NCBI GenBank assembly: GCA_965602855.1
Contig: CBFCZV010000009.1
Coordinates: 11,519 to 75,518 of the forward strand
DNA: 64,000 nucleotides
Origin: LH-M37 sp965602855
GTDB taxonomy: Bacteria > Pseudomonadota > Gammaproteobacteria > SZUA-229
Reading direction: 5' to 3'
In this document: piece after piece, positions 45,342 through 54,056 of the stretch
How positions within the stretch are numbered: position 1 is the stretch's first letter
How the letters are laid out: each line of letters starts with the position of its first letter
Position numbers and translations under genes: made by a program
Notes under the pieces: model-generated
What the model was told of the DNA's origin: nothing
Seen by the model: only the letters and a program-made list of their open reading frames with translations
The model's database searches: none

Positions 45342-45709
45342 TCAGGTGTACTTTCTTTCTGACTTCTTGATCTGAGCCGTGTGTAGAGCACGGTGCCGGT
45401 AAAAAACAGCAAGCTGAATGCGGTCACGTATAGGCCAAACATCAGTGTTTCATCGACTGCAGCGTACCAAATCCCCACGATAAAATAGAAGATCGCCAGA
45501 TACATTGACCATGCGTGAGTATAGGTTTTGCCGTTGAGCAGGCCGCGCAGGGGGAACATGAGCGGGCCAAGCTGGGTCAGGATTATGATTGAGATTAAAT
45601 GGGATTCTGTCTGGTTGATGACTAAATGCCAGACGTAGAGCCCAATCATGAGTCCAAAATAACCGGACAGGGTTAACCAGCGGGAAAGTAAAAGTGGTGA
45701 TGTGGGCAT
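45338..45709 (-). CDS. DUF2069 inner-membrane protein
   Basis: 123 aa with four hydrophobic segments and the family-typical layout (RWLTLSGYFGLMIGLYVWHL, then LTQLGPLMFPLRGLLNGKTYTHAWSMYLAIFYFIVG). Unknown function. It overlaps the hda stop by four bases on the other strand and is co-directional with wrbA and arsC. Confidence 0.86.
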   Translation of the reverse strand: MPTSPLLLSRWLTLSGYFGLMIGLYVWHLVINQTESHLISIIILTQLGPLMFPLRGLLNGKTYTHAWSMYLAIFYFIVGIWYAAVDETLMFGLYVTAFSLLFFTGTVLYTRLRSRSQKESTPD

Positions 45710-45712
45710 GAA

Positions 45713-46306
45713 TTAACCTTTGAGTTTTTTTGCGGTGCTGGCCAGTCGGCGACCCAGAGCGAGGCAGAGTGATCGTTCTTCATCACTGAGTACATTGGCT
45801 TCGCTAGCGCTGGTGACGCGAGTCGCACCATAAGGTGTGCCGCCGGTTTTGGTGCTGAGTAATTCCGTCTGGGTATAGGGTAGGCCGGTAATCAGCATGC
45901 CGTGGTGCAACAGGGGTAGCATCATGGTGAGCAAAGTGCTTTCTTGTCCACCGTGCAAACTCATGCTGCCAGAAAAAACAGCGGCGGGTTTATCCACCAG
46001 TTTGCCCGACATCCACAAGGGGCTGGTGCTGTCGATAAAGTATTTCATCGCGGCGGGCATATTACCAAAGTGGGTTGGGCTGCCCAGAGCCAGACCCTCG
46101 CATTCTTCAAGATCCTGAAGTGTGGCGTACAGCGGGCCATTTTCAGGAATGCTCTCTTCGCTTTGTTCGGTGTTTGCGGACACCGATGGCACGGTACGAA
46201 TGCGCGCTTGCATGCCTTCGACTTCCTCGATGCCTCTGGCGATGAGGTTGGCCATCTCGGCGGTGGTGCCACCGGGGCTGTAGTATAAAACTAGAATTTC
46301 AGACAT
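45713..46306 (-). CDS. wrbA: NAD(P)H:quinone oxidoreductase WrbA
   Basis: 197-aa flavodoxin-like protein with the FMN phosphate loop YYSPGGTTAEMANLI at residues 8-22 and the GSPTHFGNMPAAMKYFID segment near 75 that binds the flavin. It reduces quinones by two electrons. It starts two bases after arsC. Confidence 0.92.
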   Translation of the reverse strand: MSEILVLYYSPGGTTAEMANLIARGIEEVEGMQARIRTVPSVSANTEQSEESIPENGPLYATLQDLEECEGLALGSPTHFGNMPAAMKYFIDSTSPLWMSGKLVDKPAAVFSGSMSLHGGQESTLLTMMLPLLHHGMLITGLPYTQTELLSTKTGGTPYGATRVTSASEANVLSDEERSLCLALGRRLASTAKKLKG

Positions 46307-46308
46307 AG

Positions 46309-46659
46309 CTATAGGATATCCAGAATCTTTTCAGGAGGGCGGCCGATGGTGGCTTTGCCATTATGAATCACAATTGGGCGTTCGATGAGGATGGGGTTGT
46401 CGACCATGGCCTGAATCAGGGCATCACGGCTCAGGTTTTCATCGGCCAGATTTAACTCTTTATAAGGTGCTTCGTGCTGGCGCATCAGCTCGCGGGGTTC
46501 CATTGATAGCAAATCCAGAATTTTCTTGAGCTCATCAACGCTGGGTGGTTCGTTCAAATACTCACTGACATCAGGCTTAATGCCTTTGTCATCAAGTAGT
46601 TGCATGCTTAATCGACATTTTGTGCAATTGGGATTCAGGTAAATACGTGTTGAGCTCAT
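46309..46659 (-). CDS. ArsC-family (YfgD-like) reductase
   Basis: 116 aa of the glutaredoxin-dependent ArsC family with Cys12 and Cys15 (NPNCTKC) and the late ERPIVIHNGKATIGRPPEKIL segment. Location beside hda and wrbA matches E. coli YfgD, whose substrate is uncertain. Calling it an arsenate reductase is therefore a family label, not shown by context; no other ars gene is near. Confidence 0.88.
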   Translation of the reverse strand: MSSTRIYLNPNCTKCRLSMQLLDDKGIKPDVSEYLNEPPSVDELKKILDLLSMEPRELMRQHEAPYKELNLADENLSRDALIQAMVDNPILIERPIVIHNGKATIGRPPEKILDIL

Positions 46660-46752
46660 TGTTCATTCCTCGCTATGGAGCACAAGCTTACTGGAAGTCT
46701 CAGGTGGGTAAAAGCCACCGTTGATGTTTGATTTTTGTTTACAGGCTGATGC

Positions 46753-46781
46753 TTACATTCTCAAAATATTGTGGTTATAAT
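46753..46781 (+). promoter_or_regulatory. Sigma-70-type promoter of the LysM lipoprotein gene
   Basis: TTACAT (46753-46758) and a perfect TATAAT (46776-46781) with 17-base spacing, 57 bases before the start codon, in the divergent gap with arsC. Confidence 0.7.
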
Positions 46782-46838
46782 CGACAGTCAACAGTTTCAA
46801 TACTAACGATTACTAATTCTATTTGGAGATTTTACATC

Positions 46839-47498
46839 ATGCGGACACTTGCACGATTAATTTTAGTTACATTTTTGGCTCTCGGTCTGGTAACAGGTTG
46901 TGCAACCACAACTGAGCCGGAGCAAACTGCTGCAGAAGCAATCGCTGCAGCTAAAGCAGCTAATGCTGAGGCGAAAGCTCTTGGTTACGAATGGCGTGAT
47001 ACAGGAAAGATCATCAAGTCAGCTGAAGCGGCTCTAGCAGCAGGTAACGAGGATGAAGCCAAAGCACTGGCCAATCAGGCAAGAATGCAGGCAGAGAATG
47101 CCATTGCTCAGAAAAAAGCGGAAGATAAAAAATTCGCTGATAAGATGACTGAGGCTGATAATGCGGCGTTGAATAATGCCGAGTCGGATATGTCACACAG
47201 CAAGCATGCAGGTATGGGGGCAGGTGATACAAGTTACTCTGTGGTTCGTGGTGACAATCTGTGGGATATTTCTGGTAAAGAAAATATCTACGGTGATTCC
47301 TTCCAGTGGCCTTTAATCTATAAGGCTAATCGCGACAAAATCAAAGATGCTGATTTGATTTATCCTGGTCAGGTTTTTGATATTGATCAAAATGCCACAG
47401 CTTCAGACATCGATGCAGCTATTAACCATGCAAAAACACGTGGCGCGTGGTCAGTAGGTGATGTTGAGCAGTCTGATCTGGATTATCTTGCTCAGTAA
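46839..47498 (+). CDS. LysM domain lipoprotein
   Basis: 219 aa from ATG 46839, chosen for its GGAG site about 9 bases upstream and for the lipoprotein signal peptide ending in LVTGC (Cys at about 22). A helical Ala/Glu/Lys-rich region (about 27-125), with a DUF4398-like appearance, is followed by one LysM domain (SYSVVRGDNLWDISGKENIYGD to YPGQVFDI, about 135-185) that binds peptidoglycan. It probably bridges the outer membrane and the cell wall. It is monocistronic, with its own promoter and a strong terminator. Confidence 0.9.
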   Translation: MRTLARLILVTFLALGLVTGCATTTEPEQTAAEAIAAAKAANAEAKALGYEWRDTGKIIKSAEAALAAGNEDEAKALANQARMQAENAIAQKKAEDKKFADKMTEADNAALNNAESDMSHSKHAGMGAGDTSYSVVRGDNLWDISGKENIYGDSFQWPLIYKANRDKIKDADLIYPGQVFDIDQNATASDIDAAINHAKTRGAWSVGDVEQSDLDYLAQ

Positions 47499-47520
47499 TT
47501 AATGCTGAATGTGACTGTGA

Positions 47521-47547
47521 AAAAGGCTCGCTTGCGAGCCTTTTTTT
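47521..47547 (+). terminator. Strong Rho-independent terminator
   Basis: Perfect stem AAGGCTCG/CGAGCCTT with loop CTTG, followed by seven T residues, 23 bases after the LysM gene stop. Confidence 0.92.
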
Positions 47548-47561
47548 ATGATTAATAACTA

Positions 47562-47846
47562 ATGATTTGTTATCGCTATTTAGTCTCTGGACGCGTGCAA
47601 GGTGTATTTTACCGAGCCAGTGCGCAGCAGCAGGCAGCTTCTCTGGGGCTGCGTGGCTGGGTGCGTAATCTGATCGATGGTCGAGTTGAATTGCTTGCCT
47701 GTGGTGATCAGACGATACTTGATGAATTGGAAAAATGGCTGCAAATAGGCCCGGAATACGCAAAAGTGTCTAATATAGAGGTAATAACAGAAAGCTTTAG
47801 TGAGCTTCCTGAAAATTTTGAAGTAAGGCCAACCACATCACTGTGA
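47562..47846 (+). CDS. Acylphosphatase
   Basis: 94 aa with the acylphosphatase signature GRVQGVFYRASAQQQA (catalytic Arg at about 18) and GWVRNLIDGRVELLACG (catalytic Asn at about 36). It hydrolyses acyl phosphates. It begins 15 bases after the terminator and is followed by the GspE-type gene after 19 bases. Confidence 0.93.
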   Translation: MICYRYLVSGRVQGVFYRASAQQQAASLGLRGWVRNLIDGRVELLACGDQTILDELEKWLQIGPEYAKVSNIEVITESFSELPENFEVRPTTSL

Positions 47847-47865
47847 AGACCACAGAGCGAACAAT

Positions 47866-49647
47866 ATGAATGCAGTTGTAGACAATAAGAATAATCGCAA
47901 ACTGGATGTGCATGAAATCCTGACCTGGCTGGAAGAAGATGAAATGGTCACGGCAGATAATGCGCACATGGTTCGTTTGCTTGCTGGTGGCAAGGCTTTC
48001 CTGGATAAGCATCCACTAGAAATTATTGCAGATCGTCACTGGACGGATGAAAAAACACAGCGCCCTCTAACGATTGATGCGTTAACCGAATGGTTTGCGC
48101 GCCGCGTAGGGTTGCCATATTTGAGGATTGATCCATTGAAAGTGGATGTGACTCAAGTGACCGATATTATGTCTTTTGCCTATGCACAACGTTTTAATGT
48201 GCTGGCTGTAAAGGTCGAAGCCCATTCGGTCACAGTGGCCACAGCTCAGCCTTTTGAGCGAGACTGGGAGGCTGAGCTTAGTCGACTGCATAATAAAGAA
48301 TTCAAACAGGTGATCTCCAGCCCTGAAGAAATACGTCGTTATCTGGTTGAGTTTTATGCCGTATCAAAGTCAGTATTTGGTGCACAGAAAGACGGTCAGC
48401 GTGGATTGGGGGATTTGCAGAATCTGGAATCTCTCATGGAGCTGGGGCGTTCTGGCAAACTGGATGCAAATGACCAGCACGTGGTCAATATCGTGGACTG
48501 GCTGTTGCAGTATGCTTTTGATCAACGCGCCAGTGATATTCATCTGGAGCCGCGCCGTGAGATGAGTAATGTACGTTTTCGTATTGATGGCATCATGCAT
48601 GAGGTCTATCAGATTCCCTCGCCCGTGATGGCTGCGGTATCCAGTCGTATTAAAATTCTGGGGCGTATGGATGTGGCTGAAAAACGTCGTCCTCAGGATG
48701 GCCGCTTGAAGACGCGCAGTCCAGATGGGCAGGAAATTGAACTACGTTTGTCCACCATGCCTACCGCTTTTGGTGAGAAGATGGTGATGCGTATTTTTGA
48801 CCCCGAAGTGCTGGTGCGTAATTTTCAGAAACTGGGTTTTAGCGCCAAAGATGATGAAATGTGGCAGTCTATGATTCATCAGCCCAATGGCATCATATTG
48901 GTCACAGGACCAACGGGTTCGGGTAAAACCACCACACTTTATTCATCACTTAAGCAATTAGCTCAGCCTGACGTGAATGTATGCACTATTGAAGATCCTA
49001 TTGAGCTGGTCGAACCCGCGTTTAACCAGATGCAGGTGCAGAAGAATATTGATCTCGGTTTCTCCGGTGGTGTAAAAACCCTGTTACGTCAGGATCCGGA
49101 TATCATAATGATTGGTGAGATTCGTGATATGGAAACTGCTGAAATGGCGATTCAGGCAGCACTTACTGGGCATTTAGTGTTGTCTACGCTGCACACTAAT
49201 GATGCACCTTCAGCTATTACTCGTTTAATGGATATTGGTGTAGCGCCGTATTTGATTCAGTCATCGGTAATTGGTGTCATGGCGCAGCGACTGGTGCGAA
49301 CCTTGTGTCCACACTGTAAACAGCCTATTGAAATTGAGGAGAATGACTGGCAAGCACTGGTCAAGCCATGGAAATCCAAAAAACCTGAGACCGCTCAAAA
49401 ACCGGTGGGTTGCCTAGAATGCCGCAACACCGGTTATCAGGGCCGTATAGGTATTTATGAGATGTTTACTTTCACCAAAGATGTTAGAAAACTCATCACT
49501 GAGAACTGCGATATTACTGCTATTAGGCAACAGGTAGTCAAGGATGGTCTTATGCCTATGCGACTCAGTGGTGCCAACAAAGTTGCCCAGGGTGTTACTA
49601 CCGTTGAAGAAGTGATGCGTGTATCGCCGCCACCGCTAGATACCTGA
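47866..49647 (+). CDS. GspE/PilB-family secretion ATPase (lone copy)
   Basis: 593 aa. The N-terminal domain (about 1-160) resembles the GspE N1/N2 domains. The ATPase core has Walker A GPTGSGKT at 348-355, an Asp box, Walker B (IIMIGEIRDMETAEMA) and the His box LSTLHTNDA. A zinc element pairs Cys481-x2-Cys484 with Cys516-x2-Cys519. It powers type II secretion or type IV pilus assembly. No other gsp or pil gene lies in the window, so the partner system must be elsewhere. Confidence 0.93.
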   Translation: MNAVVDNKNNRKLDVHEILTWLEEDEMVTADNAHMVRLLAGGKAFLDKHPLEIIADRHWTDEKTQRPLTIDALTEWFARRVGLPYLRIDPLKVDVTQVTDIMSFAYAQRFNVLAVKVEAHSVTVATAQPFERDWEAELSRLHNKEFKQVISSPEEIRRYLVEFYAVSKSVFGAQKDGQRGLGDLQNLESLMELGRSGKLDANDQHVVNIVDWLLQYAFDQRASDIHLEPRREMSNVRFRIDGIMHEVYQIPSPVMAAVSSRIKILGRMDVAEKRRPQDGRLKTRSPDGQEIELRLSTMPTAFGEKMVMRIFDPEVLVRNFQKLGFSAKDDEMWQSMIHQPNGIILVTGPTGSGKTTTLYSSLKQLAQPDVNVCTIEDPIELVEPAFNQMQVQKNIDLGFSGGVKTLLRQDPDIIMIGEIRDMETAEMAIQAALTGHLVLSTLHTNDAPSAITRLMDIGVAPYLIQSSVIGVMAQRLVRTLCPHCKQPIEIEENDWQALVKPWKSKKPETAQKPVGCLECRNTGYQGRIGIYEMFTFTKDVRKLITENCDITAIRQQVVKDGLMPMRLSGANKVAQGVTTVEEVMRVSPPPLDT

Positions 49648-49748
49648 TTTCAGTCCTGACTATCTGACATAAGCACAAAAAAAGCAGATTTCTTCTTTAT
49701 TAGCGAAAGGTTATAATGCGCCTCCAGATAAATGCGGGGTGCTAACTA

Positions 49749-50132
49749 ATGTCTTATTATTTCTCGAAAATTGTTGATGATTCCTTTGAAGATGCGATCG
49801 AGCGCGTAACTGGTCTGCTCGGTGACGAAGGCTTTGGTGTGCTGACCACGATTGATGTCAGTGGCACATTGAAGAAAAAACTGGATGTCGACTTTCAGCG
49901 CTACACCATTCTGGGTGCATGTAACCCCGGTTATGCGCACAAGGCATTAACAGCGGAAGATAAAATCGGTGTTATGTTGCCCTGCAATGTTATTGTGCAA
50001 GAAAAAGATGGCAAAGTTGAAATTGCTGCGGTTGATCCTATGGCTTCAATGATGGCGATAGAAAATGAAGCTTTGGGTGGTATTGCCACTGAAGTGCGTG
50101 AAAAACTCAAGACTGTGATTGATCGTCTTTAG
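49749..50132 (+). CDS. DUF302 domain protein
   Basis: 127 aa matching DUF302 in full, with DAIERVTGLLGDEGFGVLTTIDV at the start and YTILGACNPGYAHKALTAEDKIGVMLPCNVIV in the middle. DUF302 proteins are small soluble proteins of unknown function, often found in sulfur-oxidising bacteria. A perfect TATAAT at 49712-49717 with a weak -35 lies upstream. It is followed by the glutaredoxin gene after 35 bases and then cysG. Confidence 0.9.
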   Translation: MSYYFSKIVDDSFEDAIERVTGLLGDEGFGVLTTIDVSGTLKKKLDVDFQRYTILGACNPGYAHKALTAEDKIGVMLPCNVIVQEKDGKVEIAAVDPMASMMAIENEALGGIATEVREKLKTVIDRL

Positions 50133-50167
50133 TTAATAAAAACAATAAAAAATAAACGGGTATTAAA

Positions 50168-50431
50168 ATGGCTCAACCTGAAATTACGATTTATTCAAGC
50201 AAATTTTGTGGCTTTTGTGTGGCAGCAGAAAGGCTGCTGCAAAATAAAGACCTTGATTACAAACTAATTAAAGTCGATGAAGATCCCTCAAAATTTGAAC
50301 ACATGGTTAAAATTACCGGTCGTCGTACTGTGCCACAAATTTTTATTGGTGATCATCACGTTGGTGGTTTTGATGATCTTTCCGCGGCTAATCAGTCGGG
50401 TGAACTTAAAAAATTGCTCGAGTCTGTATAA
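50168..50431 (+). CDS. grxC: Glutaredoxin (GrxC-type)
   Basis: 87 aa with the active site Cys14-Gly-Phe-Cys17, the TVPQIFIG cis-Pro segment and the GGFDDL end that bind glutathione. The usual second-position Pro or Thr of CPYC glutaredoxins is Gly here. It reduces disulfides with glutathione. Placed between DUF302 and cysG, probably one transcript. Confidence 0.92.
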   Translation: MAQPEITIYSSKFCGFCVAAERLLQNKDLDYKLIKVDEDPSKFEHMVKITGRRTVPQIFIGDHHVGGFDDLSAANQSGELKKLLESV

Positions 50432-50455
50432 GGTTCGAGCACCGCGGAGAAATTA

Positions 50456-51883
50456 ATGAATTACCTGCCCATCTTTTTTCAAATTAAACAGCGCCCTTGT
50501 CTGGTGGTTGGCGGTGGTCCAATCGCTGCACGTAAAGTGGCCTTGCTCAGAAAAGCAGAAGGCGAGGTGACGATTGTCTCACCGGAATTATGTGATGAGC
50601 TAAAAGGCTTGCTGGCAGAAGGCAAGATTCAGCACAAGGCTAAAATTTTCTCAGCGGAAGATATGGATGATTGCGTTATAGTGATCGCCGCGACTGATCA
50701 ACGCGATGTTAATGAGCAGGTGTCAGCACTGGCGAATGAAAAAAAACTGCCGGTCAATGTGGTCGATAATCCAGATTTATGTAGTTTCATTATGCCCTCA
50801 ATGATCGATCGCTCCCCCGTACAAATTGCAATCTCAACAGGTGGAACCTCACCGGTGCTTGCGCGTATGATCCGCACCAAACTTGAAGGTATGATTCCTG
50901 CCGCTTACGGCAGGCTGGGTGCACTGGCTGAAAGTTTCAGGGATAAAGTTAAAGCTTCATTTCCCAATGTAGAATCACGTCGAGTGTTCTGGGAAAATGT
51001 ATTAGAAGGCCGAATCGCCGAACTGGTTTTTTCCGGTCATGAAGATGAAGCCAGGGCGCTGCTCGATAAAACCATCGATGAAAAAGCAGCAGAGCCAGAA
51101 TTACCCGGTGAAGTTTTTCTGGTTGGTGCCGGCCCGGGTGACCCTGATCTTCTAACTTTCCGCGCCCTGCGTTTAATGCAGCAGGCCGATGTAGTGGTTT
51201 ATGATCGACTGGTATCACCCGCGATTATGGAAATGGTTCGCCGCGATGCCGAGATTGTTTATGTCGGTAAAGAGCGTGACAAGCACACCATGCAGCAGGA
51301 AAATATCAACCAGTTGCTGGTACGTTTAGCCAAAGAAGGTAAGCGTGTTTTGCGTCTGAAAGGTGGTGATCCATTCATTTTTGGTCGCGGTGGTGAAGAA
51401 ATTGAACTACTGGCGCAAGAAGGCGTAGCTTTTCAAATTGTTCCCGGTATAACTGCTGCCAGTGGTTGTTCTTCTTATGCAGGTATTCCATTAACGCATC
51501 GCGATTATGCACAGTCCTGTGTATTTGTTACCGGACATTTAAAAGACGGTTCGGTCGATCTTAACTGGAAAGCACTGGCGCATCCAAACCAAACCGTCGT
51601 GTTCTACATGGGGCTACACGGTGCGCCAACTTTGTGTAAAGAAATGGTCGCACACGGCTTGCCGAGCTCAACACCCGTTGCATTAGTCGAGCAGGGCACC
51701 ACACCACAACAACGTGTTTATACCGCCACACTGGATACCTTGCTTGATGTAATAAAAAGTAAAGATATCAAGCCGCCTACGCTAATTATTGTTGGTGAGG
51801 TTGTCACTTTACAAAATAAACTCAAATGGAGGAAAGAGCAGCATGAAGATGATAGCGATAGTGTTTTTTCCTATAAAAGTTAG
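50456..51883 (+). CDS. cysG: Siroheme synthase CysG
   Basis: 475-aa fusion. The N-terminal half is the precorrin-2 dehydrogenase/ferrochelatase with the NAD motif VVGGGPIAARKVALL and the ISTGGTSPVLARMIR loop containing the Ser of the active site (about 128). The C-terminal half (from about 215) is uroporphyrinogen-III methyltransferase, with VGAGPGDPDLLTFRALRLM and RLKGGDPFIFGRGGEE. It makes siroheme, the cofactor of sulfite reductases including reverse dissimilatory sulfite reductase, which fits the Qmo operon 7 kb downstream. The last gene of the 49.7-51.9 kb set. Confidence 0.96.
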   Translation: MNYLPIFFQIKQRPCLVVGGGPIAARKVALLRKAEGEVTIVSPELCDELKGLLAEGKIQHKAKIFSAEDMDDCVIVIAATDQRDVNEQVSALANEKKLPVNVVDNPDLCSFIMPSMIDRSPVQIAISTGGTSPVLARMIRTKLEGMIPAAYGRLGALAESFRDKVKASFPNVESRRVFWENVLEGRIAELVFSGHEDEARALLDKTIDEKAAEPELPGEVFLVGAGPGDPDLLTFRALRLMQQADVVVYDRLVSPAIMEMVRRDAEIVYVGKERDKHTMQQENINQLLVRLAKEGKRVLRLKGGDPFIFGRGGEEIELLAQEGVAFQIVPGITAASGCSSYAGIPLTHRDYAQSCVFVTGHLKDGSVDLNWKALAHPNQTVVFYMGLHGAPTLCKEMVAHGLPSSTPVALVEQGTTPQQRVYTATLDTLLDVIKSKDIKPPTLIIVGEVVTLQNKLKWRKEQHEDDSDSVFSYKS

Positions 51884-51891
51884 GTTATATA

Positions 51892-51952
51892 TTGCATAGA
51901 ATAGAGAAATGAAACCGTGTGTTCTGCAATAGGCTCGCGGTTTTTTATGCAA
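51892..51952 (+). terminator. Nested hairpin after cysG
   Basis: The outer arms TTGCATA (51892-51898) and TATGCAA (51946-51952) are perfect complements. Inside, AAACCG (51912-51917) pairs with CGGTTT (51938-51943), followed by a short T-run. The inner stem can terminate cysG transcription. From here to 52072 the AT-rich spacer shows nothing else I can identify. Confidence 0.5.
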
Positions 51953-52072
51953 CACTAAATAATTTTATAACTGTTTATAGTTTGACTTTCCAGGGTTTGG
52001 CAAGCTTTTATGAAATAGGTAGTTTACTAATGGCTAAAGGAATGATGGAAACAAAAAAGGAATATTAGTGGA

Positions 52073-52177
52073 ATGAATGTGAAAAAAAGGTACGTCTTCA
52101 GAAAATCCTCTAAACTAAGAATAAGTTGGCTGATAGTAGGTTATTTGATCATTTCAGGAAACACTCTAGGCAGCTAG
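52073..52177 (+). CDS. Possible 34-aa peptide upstream of the CHASE2 gene
   Basis: An ATG frame of 34 codons: a strongly basic N-terminus (MNVKKRYVFRKSSKLR) followed by a hydrophobic stretch (ISWLIVGYLIISG). It ends 22 bases before the CHASE2 gene. It resembles a membrane-inserted peptide, a leader peptide, or the remnant of a signal sequence. The ribosome-binding sequence AGTGGA is weak. It might be chance. Confidence 0.3.
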   Translation: MNVKKRYVFRKSSKLRISWLIVGYLIISGNTLGS

Positions 52178-52199
52178 GGTTATATTTGGAGTATTAATA

Positions 52200-53045
52200 A
52201 TGTTTAAAGTTATAAAGGGAATTTTTATCTATTTGTTTTTTATTTCTTTTTTGATTTCATGTGGTGAAAAAAGTAATGAGTATTTTGCCTTTAAAGAGGT
52301 AAGAATTGTCAATATTGACAAGGAAAGCATTAAGGAATTGGGCGGTTTCCCTCTTCAAGGTAGGCAAATACACAGGCTGCTCAAAAGAATATTGAAATTT
52401 AATCCTGCTGTTATTGTTGTCGCAACGCCACATTTTGCAGACCAGGATTATGCTATTTACGGTGAGCTTGTATATAAAACGGATGAAGAAAAAGAGCGAG
52501 AGAAAGGAAATAGGTCGTTTTATAGGCGCGTAAAAGTAAAAAGTGGTTTGGAAGATTTGGGTCGGAAGTATGCAGGGCAGTTAGTTACCTTTAGTTTGAC
52601 GACTCAACCGGGAGTAATTTCTCACTGTCCGTTGTTTAAAAAACAGTTTGATATTTGCGGTTCATCTAAAATTAATTTTGGTAGTCATGGGATTCAGTCG
52701 GTTTCATATGATCCAGGTTTTAATAACGATTTTTTTGATTTAATCGCGGATAAATATTTTTCGTTTCATCACAAAATGGATGATGAAGCAAGGCAGCCAT
52801 CATCAAGAAATTATATCGGAATAAAAAACAAAACGCTTGAACTTGAGTATGATGAAAGTATTAAGTCTGTGCCAGTTGATCGCGCTTATGACGTATTGAC
52901 AGAAGAGGGTTGGGATAATTATCAGGGAAAAATAATTTTGCTAAGTATGGATGTTAATATGCCTCTATATCCAACACCATTGGGTGTTTATAACACTACG
53001 CAGTTTATGTTAACGGTTATCCAAAATAGACTTAATATGCATTGA
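52200..53045 (+). CDS. Stand-alone CHASE2 lipoprotein
   Basis: 281 aa with a lipoprotein signal peptide: hydrophobic residues 8-20, then Cys21 (LISC). The remainder resembles one complete CHASE2 sensor domain. Its start matches the CHASE2 pattern (VRIVNIDKESIKELGGFPLQGRQIHRLLKRI, residues 34-64, then AVIVVATPHFADQD). Its end matches the distal part (YDVLTEEGWDNYQGKIILLSMD, then PTPLG). CHASE2 is normally joined to transmembrane helices and a kinase or cyclase; neither is present. The gene is AT-rich compared with its neighbours and has an own TTTGGAG ribosome-binding site. Ligand unknown. Confidence 0.75.
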   Translation: MFKVIKGIFIYLFFISFLISCGEKSNEYFAFKEVRIVNIDKESIKELGGFPLQGRQIHRLLKRILKFNPAVIVVATPHFADQDYAIYGELVYKTDEEKEREKGNRSFYRRVKVKSGLEDLGRKYAGQLVTFSLTTQPGVISHCPLFKKQFDICGSSKINFGSHGIQSVSYDPGFNNDFFDLIADKYFSFHHKMDDEARQPSSRNYIGIKNKTLELEYDESIKSVPVDRAYDVLTEEGWDNYQGKIILLSMDVNMPLYPTPLGVYNTTQFMLTVIQNRLNMH

Positions 53046-53132
53046 GTTGTTATACATAATTTTACAGATTCGGTTTCCTCATTAAATCAAATTAAAAATA
53101 ATTATTGAAAATTAGGAAGGGGCTTAAGTTAT

Positions 53133-53978
53133 ATGAATAAAAACAAAACCATTCACATGGTAGCTGGTTTACCTCGCTCAGGTTCAACCTTGTTGATGAA
53201 TATTCTAGGTCAAAATTCAGAGTTTTATGTTACGCCTACTTCTGGAATCTTGGATATACTGCTTCAGGTTCGCAATAGCTGGGATAAAAATAGTGCGTTT
53301 CGTGCCATGGATGCCGAAGAAAGCGAAGACATTAAACGCAATGTTCTCAAAGCTATATTACACACCTACTTTGAACACGTAGACCAATCAATATGTTTTG
53401 ATAAAAATCGAGGCTGGCCCGGTTATCTTGAAATGATGGCGGAGTTATGCGGCGGTAAGAACAATATAAAAGTATTGCTTACTGTTAGAGACTTAAGAGA
53501 TGTAGTCGCCTCCTTTGAAAGGCTGCATCGTAAAACTACAGCATTAGGTTTGACGCATCAGGAATATGCCGATCCAAAGAAATTTAGAACGGCAATTGGT
53601 CGTCTGGAAACATTTATCGACCAGGATCAGCCAGTAGGCAGAGCCTTTAATATTATTCGCGATGCCTACACCCGTGGTTGGAGTGATCAGATCTTTATCG
53701 TTGAATATGACAAGCTCACCAGCAATCCTAAAGAGACGATGAAGTCAATCTACAGCTTTCTCGGGCACCCGAATTTTGAGCACGATTTTAATAATGTAAA
53801 ACAGCTCACCATAGAAGACGACTCAGTGCATGGTTTTAAAGAACTGCATACCATCAGGCAGCGGGTCGAACCACAAGCACCAAATTGGCCAGAAATATTT
53901 GATGAAGTGGTAAGGCGTGAACCTGTGTGGGAGCAGATAGAAATGACCGCGCAGTTTTGGCGAGAATACCAAGTGTAA
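53133..53978 (+). CDS. Cytoplasmic PAPS-dependent sulfotransferase
   Basis: 281 aa without signal peptide or membrane segment. The 5'-phosphosulfate loop GLPRSGST is at residues 12-19. The 3'-phosphate motif is Arg119...Ser127 in VRDLRDVVASF. The layout (P-loop at the very N-terminus, DKLTSNPKETMKSIYSFLG near 195) resembles protein-tyrosine sulfotransferase-like bacterial enzymes more than cytosolic steroid types, but the acceptor cannot be deduced. It lies 159 bases upstream of the Gly/Tyr-rich surface protein gene on the same strand. Confidence 0.85.
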   Translation: MNKNKTIHMVAGLPRSGSTLLMNILGQNSEFYVTPTSGILDILLQVRNSWDKNSAFRAMDAEESEDIKRNVLKAILHTYFEHVDQSICFDKNRGWPGYLEMMAELCGGKNNIKVLLTVRDLRDVVASFERLHRKTTALGLTHQEYADPKKFRTAIGRLETFIDQDQPVGRAFNIIRDAYTRGWSDQIFIVEYDKLTSNPKETMKSIYSFLGHPNFEHDFNNVKQLTIEDDSVHGFKELHTIRQRVEPQAPNWPEIFDEVVRREPVWEQIEMTAQFWREYQV

Positions 53979-54023
53979 ATTATAAATATCCTTGTATATA
54001 AAGGCTTAATATCAGGCGTTATC

Positions 54024-54037
54024 TTGATTTTAATCAA
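54024..54037 (+). promoter_or_regulatory. FNR/Anr binding site
   Basis: TTGATTTTAATCAA is a perfect match to the FNR/Anr consensus TTGAT-N4-ATCAA. Its centre is 61-62 bases before the start point predicted from the promoter at 54057-54085, the classic class I activator position. Confidence 0.65.
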
Positions 54038-54056
54038 ATAAAGTCTTGAATTTGTA

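Noticed and set aside
47521..47547. Hairpin considered as an attachment site or small RNA
   Set aside because: The perfect stem, 4-base loop and T-run are fully explained as a terminator.
51953..52072. AT-rich spacer considered as a replication origin or mobile-element end
   Set aside because: No DnaA-box cluster, inverted ends or transposase remnant is visible.
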